This document shows, one piece after another, positions 17,450-26,045 of a stretch of DNA of 64,000 nucleotides (positions within the stretch are counted from its first letter, which is position 1; every line of letters starts with the position of its first letter). Under the pieces are notes generated by a model. It was not told the origin of the DNA. It worked only from the letters and a program-made list of their open reading frames with translations, and made no database searches. The stretch is from Streptomyces cellostaticus (GTDB lineage: Bacteria; Actinomycetota; Actinomycetes; Streptomycetales; Streptomycetaceae), in the NCBI RefSeq assembly GCF_001513965.1, contig NZ_KQ948038.1:62001-126000 (forward strand), given 5' to 3'. A program made the translations under genes and the position numbers.

Positions 17450-18055
17450 ATGACCGACCCCGTGACCCTGGACGGTGAGGGCACCATCGGCGAGTTCGAC
17501 GAGAAGCGCGCCGAGAACGCCGTACGGGAACTGCTGATCGCGGTCGGCGAGGACCCGGACCGCGAGGGCCTCAGGGAGACGCCGGGCCGGGTGGCGCGGG
17601 CGTACAGGGAGATCTTCGCGGGCCTGTGGCAGAAGCCCGAGGACGTCCTGACGACGACGTTCGACCTGGGGCACGACGAGATGGTGCTGGTGAAGGACAT
17701 CGAGGTGTACAGCACCTGCGAACACCATCTGGTGCCGTTCCGGGGCGTTGCCCATGTCGGCTACATCCCGTCCGTGACCGGGAAGATCACGGGCCTGTCC
17801 AAGCTGGCCCGGCTCGTGGACGTCTACGCCCGGCGCCCGCAGGTGCAGGAACGCCTCACCACGCAGATAGCGGACTCGCTGATGGAGATCCTGGAGCCGC
17901 GGGGCGTGATCGTGGTCGTGGAGTGCGAGCACATGTGCATGTCGATGCGGGGCATCCGCAAGCCGGGCGCGAAGACCATCACCTCGGCGGTACGCGGTCA
18001 GCTGCGGGACGCGGCGACGCGCAACGAGGCGATGAGCCTCATCATGGCGCGCTGA
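17450..18055 (+). CDS. folE: GTP cyclohydrolase I
   Basis: 201 residues. First step of folate synthesis: GTP to 7,8-dihydroneopterin triphosphate and formate. Zinc ligands are in STCEHHLVPF and ECEHMCMSMRG; the GTP-binding RVARAYREIFAGL and GLSKLARLVD segments are intact. The ATG at 17450 has GAACGAGG just upstream. It runs towards folK, folB and folP on the other strand, so the pathway genes sit together but in two transcripts. Confidence 0.97.
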   Translation: MTDPVTLDGEGTIGEFDEKRAENAVRELLIAVGEDPDREGLRETPGRVARAYREIFAGLWQKPEDVLTTTFDLGHDEMVLVKDIEVYSTCEHHLVPFRGVAHVGYIPSVTGKITGLSKLARLVDVYARRPQVQERLTTQIADSLMEILEPRGVIVVVECEHMCMSMRGIRKPGAKTITSAVRGQLRDAATRNEAMSLIMAR

Positions 18056-18077
18056 ACAGCCTCGTCGGAGCCGGCGG

Positions 18078-18566
18078 TCAGGCCACCGGCTCCGCGCCCG
18101 GGTGGTTCTGGTCCTCGTCCTCCGGGAGTTTGCAGACCCGTTCCAGGAACAGGGCCGCCGCTATCACGGCGATGCCGGCCACGACCGAGAAGCCGGCGTA
18201 GATGGCCTGGTCGCGGCGGGCGGGGATGTCGAGGAGTTCCAGGAGGAAGACGCCCGTGCCGCCGTACATACCGGCGACGAGGGCGGCCACCAGGGCACTG
18301 GCCTGGCCGAAGACGACCGCTCGGGCGGCCATCAGGGGGTCGACCCCCTTCGCGCCGGGGCGGCGCTCGCGCTGGGCCTTGAAGCGGGCGCGCAGCGAGA
18401 GCGCTGTGGCGAGCAGGACCACCGCGATCAGGGCGAGAACGATGGGGGCGGCCAGGGGGACGCTGGGGAGTGTCCCGACCGAGTTCCAGAGGCGGGCGCC
18501 CGCCCAGGAGAGGACTCCGGCCACGACGAACACGCCGGCCAGCACCCTGATGCGCAGCTGTTTCAC
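18078..18566 (-). CDS. DUF3180 membrane protein
   Basis: 162 residues with four hydrophobic segments, at about 7-25, 38-58, 84-104 and 118-140, and a charged tail ending HPGAEPVA. It matches the actinobacterial DUF3180 family, which commonly follows folK; no function is known. Same strand as folK, 58 bp downstream, so probably the last gene of the folate operon. Convergent with folE, 22 bp apart. Confidence 0.85.
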   Translation of the reverse strand: MKQLRIRVLAGVFVVAGVLSWAGARLWNSVGTLPSVPLAAPIVLALIAVVLLATALSLRARFKAQRERRPGAKGVDPLMAARAVVFGQASALVAALVAGMYGGTGVFLLELLDIPARRDQAIYAGFSVVAGIAVIAAALFLERVCKLPEDEDQNHPGAEPVA

Positions 18567-18624
18567 GGTGTCCCTTCAGCTCCCCCGGACCGATCCCGGA
18601 CGGTGGTCGTCTTGACCTTAACGA

Positions 18625-19236
18625 CTACTCGGGCAGTCGGAGTTCCAGGTCCCCCCGGGGTTCGACGCCGTCGCGCGTGATGGCCGACAGCAGTTCGACC
18701 ACCGTGCCCAGGCCGGGCAGCTGTGCCTGGGGGTCGACGTCGTGCCAGGGGGCGAGCACGAAGGCGCGTTCGTGGGCGCGCGGGTGGGGGAGGGTCAGCT
18801 TCGGGTCGTCGGAGGTGACGTCCGCGTACGCGACGATGTCGACGTCCAGGGTGCGCGGACCCCAGCGCTCGTCGCGGACCCGGTTGAAGGCCTCCTCGAC
18901 GGCGTGTGCCCGCTCCAGGAGGGAGGACGGGGGCAGGGTGGTCTTCAGGACCACGACCGCGTTGAAGTAGGACGGCTGGCTGCCCGGCTCGACGCCCCAC
19001 GGCTCGGTCTCGTAGACCGGGGAGACCGCCTTCACGCGGACGCCGGGGGTGTCCTCCAGGGCGTCGACGGCTCCCTGGAGGGTCTCCAGGCGGTTGCCGA
19101 GGTTGGAGCCGATGGAGATCACGGCCCGTTTCGGGTTGCTCAGCGTTGTGTCGGCGGCGTCGACCTGCTCGACGACGGAGGCGGGGACCGGCTGGACGGT
19201 CGGGTCGCTGTGACCCTGGGCGAAAGGTCGGGTCAT
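18625..19236 (-). CDS. folK: 2-amino-4-hydroxy-6-hydroxymethyldihydropteridine pyrophosphokinase
   Basis: 203 residues. Transfers pyrophosphate from ATP to the pterin alcohol before FolP acts. Motifs: ISIGSNLGNR, VSPVYETEPWG, and the diagnostic RWGPRTLDVDIVAY followed by LPHPRAHERAFVL. An N-terminal extension of about 37 residues precedes the catalytic core, as in other Streptomyces. The ATG at 19236 overlaps the folB stop by 4 bp (ATGA), showing coupling. Confidence 0.96.
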   Translation of the reverse strand: MTRPFAQGHSDPTVQPVPASVVEQVDAADTTLSNPKRAVISIGSNLGNRLETLQGAVDALEDTPGVRVKAVSPVYETEPWGVEPGSQPSYFNAVVVLKTTLPPSSLLERAHAVEEAFNRVRDERWGPRTLDVDIVAYADVTSDDPKLTLPHPRAHERAFVLAPWHDVDPQAQLPGLGTVVELLSAITRDGVEPRGDLELRLPE

Positions 19237-19592
19237 ACTCGGCTCCGGGTGATGGTGACGGTCACGTCGTCGAAGGGGACCGTGATCGGTGCGTCCGGTT
19301 TGTGGACGCAGACCTCGACCTCCTGGACTCCATCGTGCTTCAGGCAGGCCTGGGCGATCCGCTCGGCGAGCGTCTCGATGAGGTTCACCGGCTCGCCTTC
19401 GACCACGGCCACGACCTCTTCGGCCACGATGCCGTAGTGCACGGTCTTCGCCAGGTCGTCGTCGACGGCGGCCGGCCGGGTGTCCAGGCCAAGGACGAGG
19501 TCCACGATGAAGGTCTGGCCCTCCTCGCGCTCCTTGGGGAACACGCCGTGGTGCCCGCGGGCCTTCAGGCCGCGCAGCGCGACACGATCCAC
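19233..19592 (-). CDS. folB: Dihydroneopterin aldolase
   Basis: 119 residues. Cleaves 7,8-dihydroneopterin to the hydroxymethyl pterin used by FolK. Shows LRGLKARGHHGVFPKEREEGQ at the start, the active-site VHYGIVAEE and LIETLAERIA, and KPDAPITVPF near the end. The start is GTG 19592 because CAGGAG stands 9 nt upstream; the open frame further upstream lacks family similarity. About 250 bp without a recognisable feature separates it from the NTF2-like gene. Confidence 0.95.
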   Translation of the reverse strand: MDRVALRGLKARGHHGVFPKEREEGQTFIVDLVLGLDTRPAAVDDDLAKTVHYGIVAEEVVAVVEGEPVNLIETLAERIAQACLKHDGVQEVEVCVHKPDAPITVPFDDVTVTITRSRV

Positions 19593-19841
19593 GCGAATCA
19601 CTCCTGCAATCGTCGGGAACGACCGGTCGGTGTCGCGTGCGGGCGGCACACCGGCCTCGGACGAATCTACCTGCGGGCGCTGACACGGCCGGGGCACGGG
19701 GCCGCGGGCCGGGGCCGGGACCCGGAGGGTTCACCGCGTGTTTCCCCTGGGGAACCCGGTCGCATCATGGGCTGGAAGCCGCACATACCCCGGGGTTCGT
19801 GATTCCAACCACTTCTTGGTCCTTGCGGGGTGCGTACCCGG

Positions 19842-20381
19842 TTACGCGAGGGGGCCGTCGTCCGGGTTCGCGCCATTCACTCCACTCTGGCCGTTTTCTT
19901 CTTCCTCGTCGGTTTCGGCCAGTACAGGCGAGGCGTGGTGCGACCAGATCTTCCAGCCGACTGGTGTGCGCCGGAACACGTTGGTGGCGACGACGAGCTG
20001 TCCGACCAGGGGGCCGAGTTCCGCGCCGTCCGCCGGGGCCGGGCCGCCGCTGAGGATGTTCTCGGTGCAGGTCACCAGGGCCGTGTCACCGGTGACGGAG
20101 ACGTGCACGTCGGTGAGGAAGAACTGGATGTAGTCGGTGCTCGCCATGATCAGCGCGTACGACCTCAGCACCTCGCCGCGGCCGGTGAGCACCGGCCAGC
20201 CGGGGTGCACGCAGGAGACCACGCCGGTGTCCGCCGGGTCGTGGTACTCCTCGTCGACGCCCAGGTCGGAGGGCGTGAGCCAGAGCGAGGACAGTTCCTC
20301 GAAGTCACCGCGTTCCATCGCCTCGTAGAAGGCGGTGTTGGCGGCCTCCACCTGCTCGACGTCGGTGTGGGGGGCGCTCAC
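19842..20381 (-). CDS. NTF2/SnoaL-like protein
   Basis: 179 residues. An NTF2-like alpha+beta cone is suggested by VEAANTAFYEAMERGDFEEL, then SCVHPGWPVLTGRGEVLRSY and the closing WKIWSHHASPV strand. Such domains bind small molecules or act as isomerases; no catalytic claim can be made. The last 30 residues are acidic and disordered. The GTG at 20381 overlaps the folP stop (GTGA), placing it inside the folate operon between folP and folB. Confidence 0.8.
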   Translation of the reverse strand: MSAPHTDVEQVEAANTAFYEAMERGDFEELSSLWLTPSDLGVDEEYHDPADTGVVSCVHPGWPVLTGRGEVLRSYALIMASTDYIQFFLTDVHVSVTGDTALVTCTENILSGGPAPADGAELGPLVGQLVVATNVFRRTPVGWKIWSHHASPVLAETDEEEENGQSGVNGANPDDGPLA

Positions 20382-21238
20382 CGGGCTCCTTCCACGGCCC
20401 GTGCGACCCGTACCGCGTCCGCTGTGGCGTGTACCTCGTGCACGCGCACCGCCCATGCGCCGGCGTGCGCCGCGAGCGCGGAGACGGCGGCCGTGGCGGC
20501 GTCGCGCTCGCGGGCCGGCGGGGGTGCCTCCTGGGGTCCGGCGAGGACGCGCCCGAGGAACCGTTTGCGGGAGGCGGCGACGAGCAGGGGGTGTCCGAGG
20601 ACGTGCAGGCGGTCGAGGTGGGCGAGGAGGGTGAGGTCGTGGTCGGCCTCCTTGGAGAAGCCGAGGCCGGGGTCGACGACGATGCGGTCGGGGGCGATGC
20701 CGCCCTCCAGTACGGCCTGCACGCGCGCGTGCAGTTCGTCCACGACTTCGGCGACGACGTCCTCGTACCTGCCCTTGACGTTGCCGCCCTGGAGGAAGCC
20801 GCGCCAGTGCATGACGACGAAGGGGGCGCCGGCGGCGGCGACCACGGGGATCATCGCGGGGTCGGCGAGGCCGCCGCTGACGTCGTTGACGAGGGCGGCG
20901 CCGGCGGCGAGGGCCTGTTCGGCGACGGAGGCGCGCATGGTGTCGACGGAGACGACGACGCCTTCGGAGGCGAGGACGCGGACGACGGGGATGACGCGCC
21001 TGAGCTCCTCGGCCTCGTCGACGCGGGTGGCGCCGGGGCGGGTGGACTCGCCGCCGACGTCGACCAGGTCGGCGCCCTCGGCGACCAGGGCCAGGCCGTG
21101 CTTGACGGCGACGGTGGTGTCGAACCAGCGGCCGCCGTCGGAGAAGGAGTCGGGGGTCACGTTCACGACACCCATGACCGCGCACCGGTCCCATGCCGGA
21201 AGGCCTGTCACCCGGCCGCGCCCGCTGAGGTTGTTCAT
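20378..21238 (-). CDS. folP: Dihydropteroate synthase
   Basis: 286 residues. Condenses the pterin pyrophosphate with p-aminobenzoate; the target of sulfonamides. Signatures: MGVVNVTPDSFSDGG at residue 22 onward, GADLVDVGGESTRPGA, DVSGG, DPGLGFSK and the pABA/sulfa-contact SRKRFLG. First gene of the folP, NTF2-like, folB, folK, DUF3180 set. ATG at 21238. A strong terminator lies upstream, isolating it from the mprF-like gene. Confidence 0.97.
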   Translation of the reverse strand: MNNLSGRGRVTGLPAWDRCAVMGVVNVTPDSFSDGGRWFDTTVAVKHGLALVAEGADLVDVGGESTRPGATRVDEAEELRRVIPVVRVLASEGVVVSVDTMRASVAEQALAAGAALVNDVSGGLADPAMIPVVAAAGAPFVVMHWRGFLQGGNVKGRYEDVVAEVVDELHARVQAVLEGGIAPDRIVVDPGLGFSKEADHDLTLLAHLDRLHVLGHPLLVAASRKRFLGRVLAGPQEAPPPARERDAATAAVSALAAHAGAWAVRVHEVHATADAVRVARAVEGAR

Positions 21239-21279
21239 ACGTTCAGCGTAGGCCCAGGCCGGTGCCGTGAACGCGCCGC

Positions 21280-21331
21280 GGCCCGGGCGGAAGCCCCCGT
21301 GCTGGAGGGGGTGGGGGCTTCCGCCCGGGCC
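21280..21331 (-). terminator. Terminator after the mprF-like gene
   Basis: Perfect 19-bp arms (21280-21298 and 21313-21331) with a 14-nt loop, between the mprF-like stop and the folP start on the same strand. The arms are GC-rich with no T-run. Confidence 0.85.
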
Positions 21332-21373
21332 GGTCAGGGGCCGGGCCGGGCTCGGTGCGGGCCTTGGCCGGGG

Positions 21374-23212
21374 TCAGGCGGCTCGGACGTCGTGTTCCGC
21401 CACCGAGTGCGCGCAGGGGCGAGCGGCGGACGCCCTGCGCCGGCGCAGGAAGCGCGGGAGCGGAAGGGCGACGTTGACGAAGCCCTCGGCCTGCATGACG
21501 GCGAAGCCGATGCGCGGCAGGTCGGCGGAGGCGCGATAGACCATGAACCGCGGCTCCCAGCGGGGCTGGAACTTGGCGTTGAACTTGTACAGCGACTCGA
21601 TCTGGAACCAGCGGGAGAGGAAGACCAGCAGTCCGCGCCAGGCGCGCAGCACCGGGCCGGCGCCGATCTTCTCCCCGCGCGCGAGGGCCGAGCGGAACAT
21701 CGCGAAGTTGAGCGAGATCCGGGTGATGCCGAACTTCGGGGCGGCCTGGAGGGCGGCGACGATCAGCAGTTCGTTCATGCCGGGGTCGGCGCTGCGGTCG
21801 CGGCGCATCAGCTCCAGGGAGACGCCGTCCTCGCCCCAGGGCACGAAGTGCAGGATCGCCTTCAGGTCGCCGTACTCGCCGGGCTCGTCGTCGGCCTTGT
21901 GGGCGGTGGCGATCAGACAGTCGCTGTCGGCCGGGTCGCCGACGCGGCCAAGCGCCATGGAGAAGCCGCGCTCGGTGTCGGTGCCGCGCCAGTCCTCCGC
22001 GGCCCGGCGGATGCGCTCCAGCTCGGCTTCGCCGAGGTCACGGATGCGCCGTACCCGGGTTTCGTAGCCGGCCCGCTCGATGCGCTTGACCATCTGGCGC
22101 ACGTTGCGCATCGCGCGTCCGGCGAGCGAGAAATCCGCCACGTCGACCACCGCCTCGTCGCCCAGTTCCAGGGCGTCGAGGCCGGTCTCGCGAGTCCACA
22201 CCTCGCCGCCCGTCTCCGAGCAGCCCACGACCGCGGGGGTCCAGGAGTGAGCCTTGGCCTCGTCCATGAAGCGCTCGATGGCGCCGGGCCAGGCCTCGAC
22301 GTCGCCGATCGGGTCGCCGCTGGCGAGCATCACGCCGGAGACGACACGGTAGGTGACCGCCGCCTTGCCGCTGGGCGAGAAGACGACCGCCTTGTCGCGG
22401 CGCAGCGCGAAGTGGCCGAGGGAGTCGCGGCCGCCGTGCTTGGCGAGCAGGTCGCGCAGCCGGGACTCGTCCTCCTCGGTGAGGCGGGCGGCCGGGTGTT
22501 CGGGGCGGAAGGCGAGGTAGATGGTGGTGACCGCGGTCAGCCAGCCGAGGGCGCCGAGGGAGAAGGCGACCGTCCAGGAGGTGTTGCCGGCGTAGTCCAC
22601 GGGGCCTTCGAAGCCGAACAGGCCGTAGACGACGTGCGTCAGCCGGTCGGCCACGCTCGGGTCGCCGACCATGCGGTTCGGATGGACGCTGACGATGACC
22701 ATGCCGAGGGCGAGGGAACCGGCGCTCATGAGGACGAAGTTGGCGAGCGCACGCCAGCGGCTGCGGGGGTCGGGCAGGGCCGCGAACTCGGCGCGGTGGC
22801 GCAGCAGCGGTACCAGGAGCGCCACCGAGATGAGCATGCCGATGAGCGAGTGCCGGTACACGAACTCCGCCGCCGCGCCCGCCGGGAGGAGCGCGACCGC
22901 GGCGCGCCAGGCCCGGCGCTTGCGCCGTTTGAGCCCGTGCGCGAGCAGCAGCAACAGCACGCCGGCGCTGAGCGAGAGCGCCGCCGCGAAAGGCCCGAAG
23001 GAACCGGGCAGTACCTCGGCTATGGCGTGCATACGGCTGTGACGGAAGCGCGGGAACACCCCCGCGGCAATGTCCACAACGCCCACGACGGCGCACGCCC
23101 TGGCGACCAGAGCGGGAACGGCCTCGGGGCGCGGGCCGCGCAATATGCGCCGCGCCCGGCTTGATCGGCTCGGAACCCCGCCCGACATTTCCCCATCTAT
23201 CCTGACAGACAT
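21374..23212 (-). CDS. MprF/LysX-like phosphatidylglycerol lysyltransferase family protein
   Basis: 612 residues. The N-terminal third has about six membrane helices (for example around residues 40-60, 70-95 and 115-140). The C-terminal half is the DUF2156 acyl-transfer domain (VGCSETGGEVWTRETG, GRAMRNVRQMVKRIERAG, LMRRDRSADPGMNELLI). MprF proteins move aminoacyl groups from tRNA to phosphatidylglycerol and lower the charge of the membrane surface, giving resistance to cationic peptides. No lysyl-tRNA synthetase domain is fused, unlike mycobacterial LysX. The start could be 23212 or, 8 codons in, 23188. Confidence 0.85.
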   Translation of the reverse strand: MSVRIDGEMSGGVPSRSSRARRILRGPRPEAVPALVARACAVVGVVDIAAGVFPRFRHSRMHAIAEVLPGSFGPFAAALSLSAGVLLLLLAHGLKRRKRRAWRAAVALLPAGAAAEFVYRHSLIGMLISVALLVPLLRHRAEFAALPDPRSRWRALANFVLMSAGSLALGMVIVSVHPNRMVGDPSVADRLTHVVYGLFGFEGPVDYAGNTSWTVAFSLGALGWLTAVTTIYLAFRPEHPAARLTEEDESRLRDLLAKHGGRDSLGHFALRRDKAVVFSPSGKAAVTYRVVSGVMLASGDPIGDVEAWPGAIERFMDEAKAHSWTPAVVGCSETGGEVWTRETGLDALELGDEAVVDVADFSLAGRAMRNVRQMVKRIERAGYETRVRRIRDLGEAELERIRRAAEDWRGTDTERGFSMALGRVGDPADSDCLIATAHKADDEPGEYGDLKAILHFVPWGEDGVSLELMRRDRSADPGMNELLIVAALQAAPKFGITRISLNFAMFRSALARGEKIGAGPVLRAWRGLLVFLSRWFQIESLYKFNAKFQPRWEPRFMVYRASADLPRIGFAVMQAEGFVNVALPLPRFLRRRRASAARPCAHSVAEHDVRAA

Positions 23213-23415
23213 CGCATCCCGTAGTTCTGCGAGAGACCTTGAACCCGGTGCCGATCGGGGCATCCGGCGACATTGCGCCCTCTAGGACGGTGTCACGGGG
23301 AGAGAGGTTCACTCCCCACCGGAAAGTCGGGTCAAAGGCCAAGGAAAGCCCCGGGCAAGCCCTTGTAACGAAGTGCGGGCGCGCGACGGGCAGAAAGCGC
23401 AGGCAGGAACAGCCC

Positions 23416-24543
23416 ATGGGTCTCACGAGCAATAAGGTGCTGGTACTGGCGATCGTGATCGCCGTGGTGCTGTTCGTCGGCACGGTGTGGCTGTGGCCAC
23501 GGCTGGCCAGGCAGAGCTGGCGGACCATCAGCGGACGTGTCGGCCTGCTGCTGGCCACACAGCTGGCCCTCTTCTCCTCCCTGGGGATCGCCGCCAACCA
23601 GGCTTTCGGTTTCTACGCCAGCTGGGCGGACCTCTTCGGCAAGGAGACCGACCAGGGTGTCGTCATCGACCACACCGCCAACGGCGGGTCGGGAGGGCCC
23701 CTCCAAGTGGTGTCCTCGTCGGGTGTGAAGGGTGTCAGGGGTTCGCGGCCGGAGACGGGCGGGCAGATCCAGAAGGTCGACATAGTGGGCCGCAAGACCC
23801 ACATCGCCACACCGGCGTACGTCTACCTGCCGCCGGAGTACTTCCAGCCGCAGTACCGCACGCGTACGTTCCCGGCGGCCGTGGTGCTGACCGGCTACCC
23901 CGGTACGGCGCAGGCGCTGGTGGACAAGCTGCACTACCCGCGTACGGCGCAGCAGCTGGCCAAGAACGGGCGGATGCAGCCGATGATCCTGGTGATGATG
24001 CGGCCGACCGTGGCGCCGCCGCGCGACACGGAGTGCGTGGACATCCCGGGCGGGCCGCAGACGGAAACGTTTTTTGCCAAGGATCTGCCGGAGGCCGTCC
24101 TCGCGCACTACCGAGTGGGCAAGCGGCCCGGCAGCTGGGGCGTCGTCGGCGACTCCACCGGCGGCTACTGCGCCCTGAAGCTCGCCATGCACCACCCCGG
24201 CGTCTACGCGGCCGGTGCCGGTCTGTCGCCGTACTACAAGGCGCCGATCGACCCCACGACCGGTGATCTCTTCCGTGGTGACAGGAATCTGCAGAATCGT
24301 GCCGACCTGTGGTGGCTCCTGAAGCACGGGTCCGCGCCCGACACCTCGCTGCTGGTCACCAGCAGCAAGATCGGCGAACACAACTACAAGGACACGCTCA
24401 AGTTCATACAGCGGGTGCAGGCCACGAACGTGACACGGGTCTCGTCGATCATCCTGGACAGCGGCGGTCACAACTTCAACACCTGGCGGCGGGAGATCCC
24501 GGCGACCCTGCAGTGGCTCAGCGCACGGCTGAGCGACCGCTGA
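23416..24543 (+). CDS. Membrane-anchored alpha/beta hydrolase, putative esterase family
   Basis: 375 residues. Two hydrophobic segments near the N-terminus (about 7-27 and 40-62) hold it at the membrane with the hydrolase outside. The fold belongs to the esterase D/antigen 85-like group: PAAVVLTGYPGTAQ, the nucleophile elbow VVGDSTGGYCAL, and a late DSGGHNFNTWRR with the catalytic His. Substrate unknown; in actinobacteria this group includes mycolyl- and acyltransferases. Start ATG 23416 with AGGAAC upstream. Divergent from the mprF-like gene, sharing a 203-bp upstream region. Confidence 0.85.
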   Translation: MGLTSNKVLVLAIVIAVVLFVGTVWLWPRLARQSWRTISGRVGLLLATQLALFSSLGIAANQAFGFYASWADLFGKETDQGVVIDHTANGGSGGPLQVVSSSGVKGVRGSRPETGGQIQKVDIVGRKTHIATPAYVYLPPEYFQPQYRTRTFPAAVVLTGYPGTAQALVDKLHYPRTAQQLAKNGRMQPMILVMMRPTVAPPRDTECVDIPGGPQTETFFAKDLPEAVLAHYRVGKRPGSWGVVGDSTGGYCALKLAMHHPGVYAAGAGLSPYYKAPIDPTTGDLFRGDRNLQNRADLWWLLKHGSAPDTSLLVTSSKIGEHNYKDTLKFIQRVQATNVTRVSSIILDSGGHNFNTWRREIPATLQWLSARLSDR

Positions 24544-24640
24544 GCCGCCGGGCGCCTGATGCCCCGTGAAGCCTGCGGTGTGGCTGTGTTTTTACGGGGC
24601 GGGGGCCCACGATCCGCCTACGCGCGGTAAGTTTCTGGCC

Positions 24641-25996
24641 ATGCCACGTGGACGCCACCGCCATTCCCCGCCTCTGCACCGGCTGTTGCCGCCGTCGGCG
24701 ATCGCCGGCGTCTCCGTTGTCTGCGCGCTGGGTCCCTGGGCGTTCTCCGAGGCCACGGTGCTGCGCACGCTGGCCGCGGCCGCCGCGGCGACGGCGGTCG
24801 TCGGCGCGGTCGTGATGCGCCGCTGGGACACCTCGGCGGGCAAGCAGGTCGCCGACCTCACGCGCGCGCGTGCCAGCGACGAGTGGCGCAGCGAGGAGCG
24901 GGTCGCCGAACTGGAGACCGACCTGGAGGAGTCGCGCGAGCTGCGCACCAAGCTGGAGCAGCGGCTGCGCGCCAAGCGCGCGGAGCTGGCCGGGCTGCGC
25001 AACGAGCACGCGGCTCTGCTGCGCCGCTACGCCACGGCGGAGACCGAGCGCGCGAGCGCCCTGGAGGGACGCCGGCTGCTGGAGATGGAGGCGGCCGAGC
25101 CGTCCGGTTCCCTCGCACTGCCGCCCGCGCGCAGCGCCGAATCGCAGGCGCCTCAGGAACCGGCCGAGGACAAGCCGGGGTCCGGTGCGGTGTTCTCGCC
25201 CGAGGGTTCGCGGCTGTACCTGCGGGCCGCGGCGGCACTGGCCCGGTTCGCCTCCGGCGCTTCCGCCGAGAGCGAGTCGGCGAAGCCGTCCGCCGAGAGC
25301 GAGTCCACGAAGGCCGCCGTCGAGAGCGAGTCGGTGGAGGCCTCCACCGAGGGCGAGTCCGCAAAGCCGTCCGCCGAGCCCTCCGCCGAGACCGAGTCGG
25401 TGAAGCCGCTCGCCGGGTCCGAGCCGGTGAAGCCAGCTGCCGGGTCCCGGACCGCGGAGTCCGGGGTGACGCAGCCCGAGCCCGCTGCCAAAGGAGCAGG
25501 CGCTGGGGAAGCGCACCGTGTGAGGGAGACGGCCGAGGCTCCCCGGAGCGAAGGAGGGGCCCTGGAAGGCGGGGCTCAGGAGGACGAGGCGCAGGGGCAG
25601 TCCGAGGCGGCCGACCCGCACGCGCGCGCGGCCGCCGCCCCGACGGCACCGGCCGAGCCCGCACAGTCCGCGGGGCAGCAGGGCGCCGGGCACTTCACGG
25701 TGCCGACCGCGGTGGCCGTCGTACCGGCCGCGCCCGCCCGCCCGGTGGTCGAGGGCGGGTTCGACTTCTTCGGCACCCAGAAGCAGACCTCGTCCGCCGC
25801 GCTGGACTCCGTGCAGAACGAGGACCTCGCGGACGTCGTCGGCCAGGAGGCCCTCGCGCTGCACAAGGCCGAGACCGAGGCCCAGTTCAAGCCTGCAGGC
25901 GCGGAGTCGCGCGGAATAGGCCAGGTTATCGACCTGACGGCGCACGACGAGACGGAGCAGATCGACCTCCAGGGGCTGCGCAGCGCGGCTTCCTGA
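24641..25996 (+). CDS. Membrane-anchored coiled-coil protein of unknown function
   Basis: 451 residues. After a basic start (MPRGRHRHSPP) come two hydrophobic stretches at about 20-34 and 41-60. A charged heptad-like coiled coil follows at about 80-150 (ERVAELETDLEESRELRTKLEQ begins it), then a long low-complexity region rich in Ala, Glu, Pro and Ser with nine-residue repeats. A conserved-looking end (FDFFGTQKQ, then IDLTAHDETEQIDLQ) may be a short binding motif. I recognise no enzyme domain. It may be a structural or scaffold protein at the membrane. Confidence 0.8.
   Translation: MPRGRHRHSPPLHRLLPPSAIAGVSVVCALGPWAFSEATVLRTLAAAAAATAVVGAVVMRRWDTSAGKQVADLTRARASDEWRSEERVAELETDLEESRELRTKLEQRLRAKRAELAGLRNEHAALLRRYATAETERASALEGRRLLEMEAAEPSGSLALPPARSAESQAPQEPAEDKPGSGAVFSPEGSRLYLRAAAALARFASGASAESESAKPSAESESTKAAVESESVEASTEGESAKPSAEPSAETESVKPLAGSEPVKPAAGSRTAESGVTQPEPAAKGAGAGEAHRVRETAEAPRSEGGALEGGAQEDEAQGQSEAADPHARAAAAPTAPAEPAQSAGQQGAGHFTVPTAVAVVPAAPARPVVEGGFDFFGTQKQTSSAALDSVQNEDLADVVGQEALALHKAETEAQFKPAGAESRGIGQVIDLTAHDETEQIDLQGLRSAAS
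25262..25435 (+). repeat. Degenerate 27-bp coding repeats
   Basis: Six nine-residue units of the type SAESESAKP (units at 25262, 25289, 25316, 25343, a longer 39-bp unit at 25370, and 25409). All keep the reading frame; third positions differ, so the repeat is old. Confidence 0.8.
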
Positions 25997-26014
25997 GACC
26001 TCGCCAGGCACAGG

Positions 26015-26045
26015 GCCCGGTTCACCCGCGAGGGGTGGGCCGGGC
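26015..26045. terminator. Bidirectional stem-loop between convergent genes
   Basis: 13-bp stem 26015-26027 / 26033-26045 with two G-U pairs on the plus-strand RNA and a 5-nt loop. It lies 19 bp after the coiled-coil gene and touches the end of the PH-domain gene. Confidence 0.6.

Noticed and set aside
14233..17715. Very long minus-strand open frame (over 1100 codons) antisense to tilS, hpt, ftsH and folE
   Set aside because: A consequence of high third-position G+C; the plus strand holds four clear genes and the antisense product has no family features.
19593..19841. Possible small gene or RNA between the NTF2-like gene and folB
   Set aside because: No start with ribosome site and no clear hairpin; left as unexplained intergenic DNA.
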